A DNA stretch of 64,000 nt from Piezodorus guildinii (lineage: Eukaryota > Arthropoda > Insecta > Hemiptera > Pentatomidae), in assembly GCA_023052935.1 (NCBI GenBank), contig CM041295.1, positions 104,456,711 through 104,520,710 on the forward strand, given 5' to 3'. Shown here piece by piece: positions 52,366-63,723 of this stretch (its first letter is position 1; the number at the start of each line of letters is the position of its first letter). The notes below the pieces were generated by a model. It saw only the letters and a list, made by a program, of their open reading frames with translations, made no database searches and was not told the origin of the DNA. Both the position numbers and the translations under genes were made by a program.

Positions 52366-53852
52366 AGAAAGAAAGAAAGAATAGAATTTTATTTGTTTAA
52401 GATTTACATTCTTATACAAATCAATTCAAATTATAAATCTCTTCAATTGCCAACATGAGTCTAGTTAATAATAAATGTCCATATATTCAGCTCTTGAGAA
52501 AAACTTGAAAAATAATAATAGTAAACTATTTAAATAATACATTTTATCATTTAATTGATATATAATAGAAAAACGACACTGAAATAAAACATAAAAATCA
52601 AACAAAAACAATTAACAACTTGAAAAACAAACTGAAAACATTCGCCGTACAATGAAAAATAATAAACAGTTAAGTTAACCTCAGATAACTAGACACTTAA
52701 TTGGTGTGTGGGCCTTCACAGTTCAAGGTATCCAGGGTATTACATGCTGACTTAGTGAACCAGAAAATATTGTTCAGTTTTTCAATATTGTCTATTTGAA
52801 GAATTTTTGAATATTTTGGTCATCACTGGATCCTGATAAAAATGGTTGTAAATATCTCTCTCTGTCTTTTATAAGCTTTTCACAGTAGAGAAGGACGTGA
52901 AACAGGCTGTTCAAGATAAACTGACCACAGAAAGTGCAGGTTTCTTGTGCTTTGAAGATGAACAGTTTGGTTTTTCCATAAAGTGTGGTACGTTCTGGGC
53001 TCGAAATTCTTAACTGGCTCAATGATCTTATTTTTTTTATGTTGGCTGTATATGTAAGATAGGTCTCTGGGCTGGAGATATTGAAGCTGGAGATAGTTCT
53101 ACATATGGTGGTTATGGTTAGAATTGAGAGATCGGTGGATGTCTATTGAAAGGTTATGATTTTTTATCATTTCCATTATTGCATCTCTGCACTTTAATAA
53201 TCCATTCGGGCACAATACACTGAATTCTTCTTCACAGCCATATTGAGCAGCCGTCGATCTAACTTGGAAGACCCAGTTAAACATTATATCAGGGTTCCTT
53301 GCATGCAGCGAAATCAGTCTTTTGAAACAAAATCCTGGCAGCCTCTCCTCCGGCATGATTGACAATCTCGACCAGTAGTTCACAGCTCTCTTCAAAACCC
53401 TGACTCTCAATGAGTTTCGGCCGGTTTCAAGACGTACTATGTAGTTGGCAGTACTCCTTGGCCATCTGAGTAGTTGCTTCAGGAACTTAAGTACCACTTC
53501 AACGCTTCTAGATATCTTAAGCTCCATATTTCAGAAGCATATAGAAGGATTGAGGCTACCATGTAATCGAAAGCAGCTATTTTTGTTTCCCATGAATCAC
53601 TTCCACCCCTTCGCAAAACATCCAATACTCTTGCAGCTGCAACAGAGGACCTCTGAATAAAATGCTCAGATGCTCTGCTAAATTTTCCTGAGGAAGTGAA
53701 TGGTACTCCCAAATAGGTATAGTACTTAGAGTATTCTAATTTTTCTTTATTCAAGTAAAGGGGTTTAAGCTGCTTCAACCTAGGGGACTTATGGAATACA
53801 ACAACTTTGGATTTTTTTACGTTTACGGTTAGGGTATTCTTCTTGCAGAACG
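52366..53852 (-). mobile_element. I/R1-group LINE, 5'-truncated copy
   Basis: The 16-bp direct repeats AATAATAATAAGAAGA at 52350-52365 and 53853-53868 flank the insert and are a likely target duplication, although their simplicity weakens this. On the minus strand it runs from the RT thumb region through the C-terminal domain and zinc-finger-like motif to a 3' UTR (AATAAAATTC near 52387, complement) and a TTTC-repeat tail at 52366-52381. It is unrelated in sequence to LINE families A and B. Confidence 0.75.
52792..53852 (-). pseudogene. I/R1-group LINE ORF2, C-terminal part, frameshifted
   Basis: Three frames in succession. First, VNVKKSKVVVFHKSPR...LEYSKYYTYLGVPFTSSGKF (53650-53830), the segment after the YADD motif, followed by RVLDVLRRGGSDSWETKIAAFDYMVASILLYASEIW. 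Then EVVLKFLKQLLRWPRSTANYIVRLETGR and RLISLHARNPDIMFNW (53099-53500). Then AQETCTFCGQFILNSLFHVLLYCEKL (about 52870-52950), a C-x2-C-x9-H-x4-C motif typical of the C-terminal zinc knuckle of these LINEs. At least two frameshifts. The catalytic RT motifs lie beyond the truncation. Confidence 0.8.
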
Positions 53853-53994
53853 AATAATAATAAGAAGAGACACAGACAATACCCACCTGCTATACTAATC
53901 ACCTTTAATTCCCATGCAAGTGATCCTGGATGATCCCCGAGTAACACCACTACACCCTTAATATTGACACCCAGGTGTCTAATAGTTCCTTTTT

Positions 53995-54189
53995 AGTTTC
54001 CCTTACCTATATATGAAATATATAGTAAGGGAAAGTATTGCGATCGTGAAAATTTTCGAATTCCAGTTTTTGACGGAAATAGACGTTTTAGGTTCCCCTG
54101 AGTCTAAATAACCAAGTCAAACAACTAAAAGAGAACAGTGCAAACATATTTTTTTAATGCAATTTTTGTGTTTTTGAACACAAGAATAG

Positions 54190-54256
<67 letters not shown>

Positions 54257-54537
54257 GTATGATATACCGTTGGATAGCTAAAGATTTTAGAAAAAATATT
54301 ATCTAATACACGGACTTTTAAAGGTTAATGAAGAGTGATGAAAAGCCGAAAAATCTAAGTTATTGTTGAAGATAAAAATATAATAGATTATTTAATAATA
54401 CACATGTTTCTATTAAAATTCAAAACAATTAATTCTTTAACGATTATTTGTATCTTTTAATGTATTTGAAAATTATTAAATTTATTTTAACAACGGAGTA
54501 AGTGAAAGTCGTGTATTGTGCTCACTAGATTTTTCTG
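53995..54537 (+). repeat. R repeat unit, internally deleted
   Basis: The 5' end (AGTAAGGGAAAGTATTGCGATCGTGAAAATTTTCG) is well preserved up to AACCAAGTC (54118). It then jumps to AAACAACTAAAAGAGAAC, skipping about 450 bp of R. An (AT)n of about 30 repeats (54191-54252) sits just before ATACCGTTGGATAGCTAAAG. Ends GGAGTAAGTGAAAGTCGTGTATTGTGCTCACTAGATTTTT. Confidence 0.75.
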
Positions 54538-54785
54538 GTTAGGAACGTTTCGCGTTTTCTTGCCGGCGCGGTGTAATCCTGAGTTTCCACACCGCGATTT
54601 TCGGTGTTATTTTATTGGGTAGGGTGATCACTTGTCACATCTATTTTTCTGAGTGGCCACCAGTTGGCCGACGGCCCTCACATACACGGATGGAGTTTGT
54701 GATTGAATCTCTATTCCATTATATGCTTTTAAAAAGTCCTTCCAAAACCGGGATTAGAACTCACAGCCATTGGGGATGACCAAAT
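54538..54785 (-). mobile_element. SINE family S2, near full-length copy
   Basis: The minus strand reads GCTGTGAGTTCTAATCCC (B box, one or two changes), GTATGTGAGGGCCGTCGGCC, ACTGGTGGCCACTCAG, TGTGACAAGTGATCACCCTACCC, CGCGGTGTGGAAACTCAGGATTACACCGCGCCGGCAAG, in the same order as 39345-39622. The A-box part is missing or eroded. Confidence 0.7.
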
Positions 54786-56514
54786 AGTTACGATCTCTAA
54801 TATATTTTATATATAAGTAAGTGAAACTAAAAATCATTTGTACTTAACTTTTCGTTTAGTTTTGAGTGGCTGCAGTAACTATTTCAGATCATATTTTTTT
54901 TAGAAATCATTGAATAACAGTAGACTTGGGACATCCGACTATTTGATGGCAATACCACAAATTTATGCCTACACTAAAAAAAAACAAAAAATTACTAATT
55001 CCGTGGGAATCTGTAACATTTTTAGAATAGGCCTCCATGATTCTCGGAGGTAGGTTTGGACGCCGCATAATGGGCAAAATTATCAATTTAGGTTGATAAA
55101 AGTCAAGTCAAAATTTGGAATTTTCCAGTGCTTCACCTTTTTGTTATAAGTTGGCAAGACCCTTAACACTAATATTTTCCGCCATACCGTGTTAAACAAA
55201 TAAATAGTAAATGAGTATATCATTTCTGTTCACATTAATGCCTAATAACCGGCAGTGGGATTATCTTTATTCGATGGTCATTTATTGTGTTCAAGGTGTG
55301 TTTAGAGTAAAGTTTTTTTGCTTTTATTATACAATGGACATTACAGAGACAGGTAAGACATTATATTTCCAAACTCGTTATTTAATATACAGAGCAATCT
55401 ACCAGTAGAATTAATTTAGAAATTTGTAAATTTATGTCCCAATTCAATAACGAAAAACTATATAACCCTCAAGTATTTGTTTGTACAATTTGTTTCATCA
55501 ATCCTTCTAGTCTTTAAATGTTAAAAAAAAATTGCAATTTTGGCGTTTTTGATGATACATTATTTTTTGCATACACAACACTCCGAATCAAAAGTTTTAA
55601 AATCTATAATTTGAAGAGTTTCCACTGTGCGCTCGCTAATCGTATGAAAAAATAATTAGTTTTTATAATTTTCTCTTATAATTTGTTTTCATTTTTTTCC
55701 GTAATCTGGGACCCCAAAGGTTAAATTAGGACAAGTTTCAGAATTTCGTCCACCTAAATCGGTTATATTTTCCTCTGTGCGCCATCTCACTTATTTTAAC
55801 CAGCGTTCTGGTTTATTTTAGTTTTTTTTTACAGTTAACTTAAAATGATATTCAGACATAATATAACATCTCAGAGTTACACTTCAAAGTTTTATATTTT
55901 TTTTTATCTTCGGAGTTGAAAAAAAGACGTTTGTTAAACACTCTATGTATAGATGAAATAACACGTATAACTGACGAAAAGTTTAACTCATCTTCTCTTG
56001 AAATCATTAGTTTCTAGAATTCCATGCTTAGTATTTTTTTAGTATATTACTGAAACTCGACGTAATGCCTTCATATACCATTGGCATATCAGGATAATTG
56101 GAATAAGTGCTGACCGAGAGAGCGGTGGACGGATGGCGGGGAAAAAGGGCTAGTGGTGGATAGAAGCGGGGCTGAGTCGCTGTCAATGGTTACTGCCCTT
56201 TTAGCCCTTTCCCTTTCGCTATCCCGTCACGGCTTTATCTGACCGTGTCCTTTTCTTTCACCGGCGGACACTTGAGGTCGATCTCATCACACATCTCCAC
56301 CTCCCGCCGATTTAATCCCTTCCCTGTAGAGTTTTTACTGTCACTGCACATTATTTTCGCCTTGTTTTACTTGGCTTATAACGGGTAGAGTGTTTTTTTT
56401 TTATCCTAATACAGAAAAAATAAATATTACTCAACCTCCAAGTTGCAGCATAGATATAGAGAGAGAGAGTATAGTAGGAAGAAATAATCTGGAGTCAATC
56501 TCATATTTTTAATT
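54786..56514. other. Non-coding stretch, single-copy in parts
   Basis: AT-rich to about 56040. 54787-54830 ends with an R-like TAAGTAAGTGAAACTAAAA. 56100-56390 is balanced (GGATGGCGGGGAAAAAGGGC near 56130; CACCTCCCGCCGATTTAATCCC near 56299) and single-copy here. The frame 55211-55408 has no recognisable domain. Confidence 0.4.
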
Positions 56515-56560
56515 CTTCCCACGTTTCGGCCTAATGATGAGAGCCTTCCAAACAAAGTAG
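56515..56560 (-). ncRNA. Hammerhead-like relic
   Basis: The minus strand reads TTTGGAAGGCTCTCATCATTAGGCC-GAAACGTGGG. The GAAACGT box and a GGC(T)/(A)GGCC stem are present, but CTGANGA is replaced by TTGGAAG. Inactive if it is a hammerhead at all. Confidence 0.3.
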
Positions 56561-57206
56561 CCTCTTACATTGGTAATATTCTATCAGTACTATTTAATTT
56601 TTTATTTTACCTCAATTCGCTTTTTAAGTAAACCTTTACCCTCATAAAAAACTGAAACGACAAGGAACTGCTCGACGTTTTCGGCTAATCCAACACATAC
56701 TAGACAAACGTTCTAATCTTCCACTTAACAACAAAAGGCTCATCTACATGACCTATATGGACTTACGGAGTAGAGTTTTGGACCTCCTTTCTTATAAAAG
56801 CTTACAATTAAAAATTCATAATGCACTAACTTTTCATTAATAAACTCATTCACATTGACCTTGATATTACTAATATACTAAACCATCAAATCGTTCCCGT
56901 TTCCAAAATACTTCGTAAAATCCTCAATGCTCCTCACTGTAACTAAAAACTAATCCATAAAGAACTTAATGTTCCGTATGTTGCTGATTAGCTTGAACCA
57001 GATATCCATTCCTTTCATGACAAACTCCAAACCTACTCTAACCCACTAGTTTCAATCCTTGCTTCCTCTTCCATTCCTGACAGTCCTCCGAGGCACCTGA
57101 AAAGAGGATGGCCTCGAGACCTTCTAGTTTAGAAAAGTTAATAGAGTGCTGCCATTGGGCATTTCTTATTCAAGTTTTTTATTAGATTTACTTGTTGTAT
57201 TATGTA

Positions 57207-58105
57207 TTGGGTTGATGCAAAATTAATGCAGGTTTTTAGTATGTATTGTAAATACGCCATATCTTTACTTTAACCATATATATTTAATCAAAATAATTTC
57301 CATCTGAATCAATGCACTTTTGCCAACGTTCAACAAGCTTTCTTATTCCACCAGAAAAAAAATCCGAATCCCTGGACTCAATGAAATCACGAAAAGAATT
57401 TTCAATGTCGTCCTGGTTTTGAAAATTTTTCTCCCTCAAAAAGTTGTCCAGATGCCTGAAAAAGTGGAAGTCTGTAGGAGAGAGGTCTGGTGAATAAGGC
57501 GGATGTTGGAGAACTTCGTAGCCCAACTCGTGCAGTCGTCGAAGCGTTGGTTGTGCAACATGTGGTCTGGCGTTATCGTGGAGCAGGATCGGCCCCTTCC
57601 GATTCATCAATGCTGGGCAAAGACGTTGCAATTTTTGAGTTCCGAGTTCCGCCGCCATTTCTCGTGTGGTTTTGGTTGGGTCTTCTTCCACTTTTGACCT
57701 CAGCTGGTCGTTGTCCAGAGCAAGATGACGGCCCCGACCTTCCTTGTCTTCGAGGTCGAAATCTCCTCTGCGAAACTTCTGGAACCAACGCTGCACCGTG
57801 CACTCATTAATAGCCCCCTGACCCCACACTTCATTAATATTATGAGCCGTTTGCGCAGCGCTGCGCCCTAATTTAAATTCGTAAGAATAAATTTGACGAA
57901 AATCGCACTTTGACATTTTCGATTCAAGACCTTTGAACACACTGAACAAAACGATTTTACTAAACAAATTCATGGTGAAAGAGAGGGTATTAGATAAGGT
58001 TTGTTTTGGTATAATAATGATCAATGTTAGGATTAGCTTTGTTTACACAATTGGAATTAAGATATTGCAATAGAGGAAACCTGCATTAATTTTGCATCAA
58101 CCCAA
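57207..58105 (-). mobile_element. mariner element, internally deleted
   Basis: Perfect 29-bp terminal inverted repeats (57207-57235 and 58077-58105; outer part TTGGGTTGATGCAAAATT), flanked by TA on both sides (57205-57206 and 58106-58107). At 899 bp it is about 400 bp shorter than a complete mariner of about 1.3 kb. Intact ends and a mostly open frame suggest a comparatively recent copy that could still be mobilised in trans. It is inserted in a LINE-A tail. Confidence 0.95.
57284..57916 (-). CDS. mariner transposase, internal deletion, inactive
   Basis: Start chosen at the ATG of 57916 (MSKCDFRQIYSYEFKLGRS), the usual N-terminus; the frame is open upstream to 58024. The N-terminal helix-turn-helix region is present (AAQTAHNINEVWG, TVQRWFQKFRRGDFDLED-EGRGR, EEDPTKTTREMAAELG). 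The frame then jumps directly to KLQRLCPALMNRKGPILLHDNARPHV. The second and third catalytic Asp remain (HDNARPH and SPTDFHFF, 34 residues apart, as in DD34D mariners). The segment with the first Asp is deleted. C-terminal WQKCIDSDGNYFD is normal. The length of 210 residues compares with about 345. It resembles the cecropia/Hsmar1-like group. It can bind ends in principle but cannot cut. Confidence 0.9.
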   Translation of the reverse strand: MSKCDFRQIYSYEFKLGRSAAQTAHNINEVWGQGAINECTVQRWFQKFRRGDFDLEDKEGRGRHLALDNDQLRSKVEEDPTKTTREMAAELGTQKLQRLCPALMNRKGPILLHDNARPHVAQPTLRRLHELGYEVLQHPPYSPDLSPTDFHFFRHLDNFLREKNFQNQDDIENSFRDFIESRDSDFFSGGIRKLVERWQKCIDSDGNYFD

Positions 58106-58140
58106 TAGTATAGTTGTAAATTTCAATAAATGATGAAAAA

Positions 58141-58170
58141 AATACATAAAATAAAAATAATTTAAAATAA

Positions 58171-58226
<56 letters not shown>

Positions 58227-58864
58227 ATTAGGAATTCTTGTAAAATGATGAAAAATAATTTATTCTGCTATAAAAGTATTCAACGTTCATTCCTTTTTTT
58301 TTTTATACTGTATCTTACATGATAAAACAGACACTGCGGAAAACATAAAGGGGTGACCTTAATTTGAAATTTCTCAAGAAAGTGGTAAATTTGATGGATT
58401 TCCATCATTGAAACCCCTATCGAATTCCACCCTTGTTTCCTAGCTCCGCTGGAGTTCTTATAAAGGAGAGAAAGGAAGTCATGCTTAAGCGTTGCTTATA
58501 AAGATAGGGTGTATCTATCTCTATCTCCTTATATTCTATAATTCAATTTCTTTTTCCTATAGTATTTACCTTCTTTCCCGATTGCCGGCAGGAAGAGGGA
58601 AAAGCACCGCCATGCTTTCTAACCGATTGGATACATCTTTAAAATTAAATTATAATTTTAAAAAAGGATATACGATTTGATGATGTTGTCTGGACTTAAG
58701 TACTTCGTATGAAAACAATATGAGTTTTGTGAACAATAATGCTGATTGATCATATATTTTATCCTTTTTATAATACTTTTTTCTTCGGATAACCTTGATA
58801 AGTATAATTCCGATTATATTAAAGAATATTACATGAGTATTTTATTAAACATATTCTGTTTTTT
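58141..58864. other. AT-rich stretch with (AT)n
   Basis: An AT run at 58171-58221. 58340-58640 is less AT-rich and unassigned. The frame 58492-58680 has no recognisable domain. Confidence 0.45.
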
Positions 58865-59720
58865 CTTGTTATTTATTGAAATTTACAACTGTATTAGTTA
58901 ATGCATCAAGTAAATTAGCGGATAATATACATGAAAAGACATGAAGAGAATATGTCCATTGGCAGCACTCCACTAGGTAATCTAAAATAGAAAGTCTCGA
59001 GGCCATCTTCTTTTAAGACGTCTCGGAGGATTGTCAGGAATGGAAGAGGAAGCAAGGATGTAAACTAGTGGATTAAAGTGGAAGTGGAATTTGTCATGGA
59101 AGGATTGATACCTCGTACGGGCCAAATCAGCAACATATGGGATGAAATGGTCTTTACGGATGAGTTTGTTGGTGACAAAGTAAGGAGCATTGAGGATTTT
59201 TGATTGTAAGGATTGGATACGGGAAGAATTTGATGGTTTAGTAGAGCATCAAAAATAAACTGCGTACGTCCAGATAGGCCTTATGATGCTGGTATAGATG
59301 AGCCTTATGTAGTTAAGTGGAAGGTTAGAGCGTCTGTCCAGTAAGTGTTGAAGTTGGCGAAAGCGGCGGGCAGTTCCTTGTCGTTACAGTCTTGTGTGCG
59401 GAAGCCTGCTTTGAATTTTTATTGTTCACATTTAAATTACCTAGTTCAGTCCAAATTGGCTATATGACAGTGAGGATGGAATAAACAGGATATGGAATAA
59501 ACTTTAAAATATTGGACATGGAATAAACCTTGTTCGGGTCAAATCAACTATATTAGTAACATCAAGGTCAATGTGAATGAGTTTATGACTAAAATGTTAG
59601 GGTATTATGGATTTTTAATTGTAAGCTTTGATAAGAAAAGAGGTCCAAAGCTCAACTCCGTAAGATCAGATTGGCCTTTTGAATTTGTGAAAGGTTAGAT
59701 CATCTGACAAGTATTTCTTA
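58865..59720 (-). mobile_element. Jockey-like LINE family A, one or two 3' copies
   Basis: 58865-59410 runs from the tail (TTATTGAAATTTACAACTG) through the UTR and C-terminal coding (complement of CTCGAGGCCATCTTCTTTTAAGACGTCTCGG) to the LPRRFRQLQHLLDRRSNLPLNYKAHLY-like segment. 59500-59720 repeats the NVTNIV..DL/SKAYN-like C-terminal part in worse shape (complement of GGTCCAAAGCTCAACTCCGTAAG), so a second, older copy abuts it. Both are truncated and frameshifted. Confidence 0.75.
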
Positions 59721-60679
59721 TATTAAGGGAAAGAGGCGTTTTTTTTTTGTTTTTTTTTTGTTTTTTTCACATGCGAACCTTAAATGGATGTAGATGTATA
59801 TAGTACTTCAAACTGGTTTAATAGTGATTGATTACATAAGTGCGGAAATTGATCTTTGTAGAACTTAAGAATTAAGTGCTGTTTAAATACGTTCAGGTGA
59901 TAAGAGAAATTTGTTTAGTCTTTTTTGTCCTATCTCGTTCTCACTAGAGAATCCTTGATATACCTATTGGGAGAGAATGAAGAGCATACTAAGAGATGGT
60001 GATACTTCTAGGAAACAAGTCACGAAGCTTTTTGAAGATTGAGATGGATTTGCGTCTAATAGCACAGTGGTTAAACTATCAATATCTCTATATTTTTAAT
60101 GGTAATAGATGCATTCTGTACGCTCACTTCAGGGGATAATGAAGCTAGTTCTGTTTGGTAACAAAGGATCCTGGTTCTGTTATAAATAACTCCTGGGAAA
60201 AGGGGTTCTGGAAGAGCTATCCTTGAGGTGACTCGCTATCCTTGGATTAATACAAGTGCTCCCTGAGGGTGGCAGGGTGGAGTGTCCCTTTGCAACTGAA
60301 ATGTCATTACGATTAAACAAGGGAAGGAACGCCAGCCATCAGGGAATCTGTATTGTGGCCCCTTCTAATGGAAAACTCAACTTGCCAGCTTGGCAGCTAT
60401 CTCGCTAATCTTAGTTACCTGCTTGGGGAGCTTTGTATCATCGCCAAATTGACTCCTTTTAATTAACCAAAACCCAAAAGGGATCCTTTCTGTTGATTTT
60501 GATGAATTTCAGCGTTAGTTTTTGTCTCAAATAAATCTTGCAATTTATGCCTTGCGCCTAACCATGAATGTTGCCGACCTTATTTCATTAATACATAATT
60601 AATACCCGTCATTGTTTTATAATTCAGAAGATTATTGGTAAACAACCTTATAAAAAAAAAACATTTAATTCATAGTATA
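59721..60679. other. Non-coding; single-copy island at 60120-60640
   Basis: 59730-59770 is a T-rich tract. 60120-60640 is balanced in composition, matches no repeat here and includes CTTTTAATTAACCAAAACCC (about 60456). No coding frame is supported. Confidence 0.4.
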
Positions 60680-61048
60680 ATTTTTAATGAATTTTTCGAA
60701 TTCTAGTTTTCAACGGAAATTCACGTTTTAGGGAGGTACTCTAAGTCCGAATTTACGCCAAAAAGTGTGTGTGTTCTTAGGTCTCGCACGAAAATGAAAA
60801 GTTGTTCGAAAATGAAATTTCATATTTAAGACCATGCTACATCTACTTATTAACCATAATGAGTGCTACCTTATACTTTGCATTCTGCAAATTTTTACGA
60901 ATTTCTCGAAAACGGCTTTAATGATTTTGAATAAACTTAATATATCGACATCAATTTTATTGGGCTTTGATTAAAAAAGCGAGGCAGGGCTCAAATGCTG
61001 AATTTTTAAATTTTCTTTCCTTAAAGTACCTTTAATTTTGTGAATTAA

Positions 61049-61085
<37 letters not shown>

Positions 61086-61675
61086 GAGAGAAAGTTCTTT
61101 ATTAAGTAATATTACAATCAGTCCAATTTAGGACATTTTTAATAGTGATAAAGTACAACATTCATATTACATTCACACGATATATACAAAACAATAAATT
61201 TATATAATAATAATACTATATACAAAACAAAATCAATAAACATATTATACAAAACAAAATCAATAAAAATATTATGCAAAACAAACAAAGAAATTAACCA
61301 TATCATCTTTTTAGCATTGATAAAAAGCGACTAAAATTAAATGTTAAAGAATTAGATAACCAACTAAAGGAGAAAATATATGTTTTTTGAAGATGATATA
61401 AGTGTATAAGATATTATATTATCGTTAGAAAGCTAAAAAATTTACAAAAAATATTATCTTAAATAAAATGGTTTGTTGGTAAATGTAAAGTGGCATAAAC
61501 TTATTACTAATTATTGTACATGACAATGTTATATTGTTATATTATTTATATTAAATTATATGTTTCCAGCAAAACTTAATATTCTTTAAACTTTTTTCAA
61601 CTTTATCTTTAATACTTCTTTAATTGATTTTAACATCTATAGTAACTGAAAGTCGCGTGTTTAGCTCATTATATT
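60680..61675 (+). repeat. R repeat unit split by a LINE-B tail
   Basis: The left half (60680-61050) has TTCGAATTCTAGTTTTCAACGG, CACGTTTTAGG, a short GT tract, TTTCTCGAAAACGGC, GGCAGGGCTCAAATGC and AAAGTACCTTTAATTTTGTG. The right half (61311-61675) has AGCATTGATAAAAAGCG, AACCAACTAAAGGAGAAA, ATCGTTAGAAAGCTAAA and the end TAGTAACTGAAAGTCGCGTGTTTAGCTCA. The LINE insertion separates them at the same point in R (near AATAATAATAACT) as two other insertions do. Confidence 0.75.
61051..61310 (-). mobile_element. Jockey-like LINE family B, terminal 3' UTR with poly(A)
   Basis: The T run of 32 at 61051-61082 is a poly(A) tail on the minus strand. The sequence beyond it is the complement of the family B end (TTGTAATATTACTTAATAAAG; GAATGTTGTACTTTATCAC). 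The long intact poly(A) points to a relatively recent insertion. 5'-truncated near 61310, within A/C-rich repeats. Confidence 0.8.
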
Positions 61676-62267
61676 TTTTATTATTGCATATAGTTTTTAT
61701 GAATTTATTATTATTATTTTTACTTCAATTGTTTACTACGGGCACGCTTGGATATTTTATATTTGTATACTGGGTGAACCTCATAAAAAGGATTTTATTT
61801 GGGAAGTTTATAGCAAACATAACGCTGATCAAGGAAGTACCTATAAAAATGTATTAGCTACTAAATTCTTGATCGTTTTCAGACCCAGGACACGAAAAAT
61901 TACGTGTGTTTTTTTTTACGCATATTTTAATTTTAGATAAATAATAAAATAAATGATGACAATAAATTAAATAAATGGTTCTGAAATGAATAGGAGGAAT
62001 ACGTTTTTGTTTTTTCTGAAATGTTTTAATAAAATACTTCGGATATTGCCTTGTGTGTGGGATAATAATAACATAAGTAATTAAATATAACTGTAATTAA
62101 TATGTTGGTAACTTAAGGTTCTGTACCTAATAAACCAAAACATTCTAATAATTGTATACAAGTTTGAAAACCCAAAAACAGAAATTTCGAACAGCAACTA
62201 TTATAGAGGGTATAATGTCTTGAAATAATAGATTAAAACGCCATTTATTTAAAGATATCACTGATTA
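61676..62267. other. AT-rich stretch, nothing recognised
   Basis: The frame 61624-61857 is hydrophobic and AT-driven, with no recognisable domain; I do not support it. Confidence 0.35.
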
Positions 62268-62945
62268 TTGATAAGAAGAATTAATAATGTTGATAAAACG
62301 AAAGCCATCCTCATCGGCTCCAAACATCTCCTCAACTCCCTCCCCTGTCACCCCCTACTCTTGCTCAACCATAGACCCATCATCTTTCACACATCTGTTA
62401 GAAACCTAGGCGTATTCCTCTATCAAATCCTATCCTGGAATAATCAAGTTTATAGAACATCCATTGCCATCCTTAAACAGTTCCTCAGATTTACGATTTA
62501 ATACCCTTAGAACTCCTAGTATCCTTTCTTATCTTCCCCCACTTCGATTATGGCCGCCTGTTTGGCGGATGGAGACTAATGAACTGTTTTTAACATTAGA
62601 TTTATCTTTGGAATTCCCAAGCACTCTCAGGTCCTTACCCATAATCCCTACGGCAATACTTCCTAGGAACATACTTCTACCAATTTTTTAAAACCAATAA
62701 AAACCTCTATATTTATATGTTTACCCCACTCTCCTTTGTCCACTCTATCAACACAAGAACCCAACCCTTGAACAAGCTCATTCCATCCCATAGAACTGCT
62801 TCCTTCAAGAGATCCATCGCTATACGTGCATCTTCATTTAGGAATTCCTTGCCCATGTCGATTCGTACATGCCTATCCTTAACTTCTTTTAAACATCACC
62901 TATTTATCTTTCTCCTCGAAAATCAATCAACAGTGCCTTTATAAA
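62268..62945 (+). pseudogene. LINE (CR1/L2-like) reverse transcriptase, C-terminal fragment
   Basis: Three frames in succession: NVDKTKAILIGSKHLLNSLPCHPLLLLNHRPIIFHTSVRNLGVFLYQILSWNNQV (pattern K---I--G----L--------I-----V-NLGV-LD--L-W--QV). Then LRFNTLRTPSILSYLPPLRLWPPV-like (for LIQ-LI-PH-DYC). Then LFTPLSFVHSINTRTQP, IPSHRTASFKRSIAIRASSFRNSLPMSIRTCLSLTSFKHHLFIFLL. This is the segment after the YADD motif to the C-terminus of a CR1/L2-like LINE. Internal deletions and frameshifts make it inactive. Confidence 0.8.
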
Positions 62946-63723
62946 CATAACTATCTTGCCTCTTTATTTTTATTTTTATTTTCTTAATGTTTTCTGTTTT
63001 AATATGTTTTATTATTTGTATTTCTTTAAAAAAGTGATATGACCTTGTATGTGTATATATATTTTTGTGTGTGTGTATAAATAGATATGTAATATAATTT
63101 TTAATCGATAAAACGTTGTATATAATATGATAAAATTTATATAGTGAGAAACTAAATCTTCTATTGTACATTTATATTATTCTTAGGAGACTAGCTGACC
63201 CATAATAAAATTTCTTTTCTTTTCATTACAGTATTGCTCTTATCCAACGACTCCACACAAAATGCAAATTTGACGAAAGATCGTCCAATTCATTTTTCGG
63301 TTCAACATTTTTTCGTGAGTTTTTTGCTAGTTATTCTCTATCCTTTCGTGAAAATAAAACCGTGGATATAACATTTTCCGGGCTGATAATTTCAGTTTTA
63401 AAGAAGTCAGATTAAAATTTTTTGTCTTCACGACCAATTTCCTATATAGTACAAAACGTGACTAAAGTAATTCTCAAAAATTAATCTAAAACTAGACATT
63501 TAGCCAGTACTTATATAAAAAAAGACACTCAACTTTGATAATATTTTAACACACAGCTCAGTCATTGTCCTAGTAGCTATGAAAATGTCGATCTTCAGAA
63601 CAATTTTTTTTTTTTTTCTATAAATATACTAACATAGCATGAATAAAATGTTCGCTATATTTAACGGATAATATCTCAAAAATGACTTAATGAAAGATTA
63701 TGGAAGCAATACAGAATACATAT
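62946..63723. other. AT-rich stretch, nothing recognised
   Basis: 62946-63230 may be the 3' UTR of the preceding LINE fragment, with GTGTGTGT near 63068. The rest shows no supported gene or repeat. Confidence 0.35.

Larger units (their letters stand above)
56640..58140 (+). mobile_element. Jockey-like LINE family A, 3' portion, interrupted by mariner
   Basis: Starts near 56640 with LKRQGTARRFRLIQHILDKRSNLPLNNKRLIYM-like coding. It then has YGVEFW, SVPVSKILRKILNAPH, NVPYVADLA-like and SFHDKLQTYSNPLVSILASSSIPDSPPRHLKRGWPRDLLV-stop (ending 57130), with several frameshifts. The 3' UTR (GTGCTGCCATTGGGCATTTC) and tail follow. The mariner at 57207-58105 splits the tail, which resumes TAGTTGTAAATTTCAATAAATGATG. 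Confidence 0.85.

Noticed and set aside
53445..53660. 71-codon plus-strand frame
   Set aside because: Antisense to the I/R1-group LINE ORF.
57490..57810. Plus-strand frames of 64-106 codons and a 76-codon minus frame
   Set aside because: Shadows of the mariner transposase frame on the minus strand.
61624..61857. Hydrophobic 77-codon frame as a small membrane protein
   Set aside because: Composition follows the AT-rich DNA, it begins inside the R terminus, and no family resemblance is seen.
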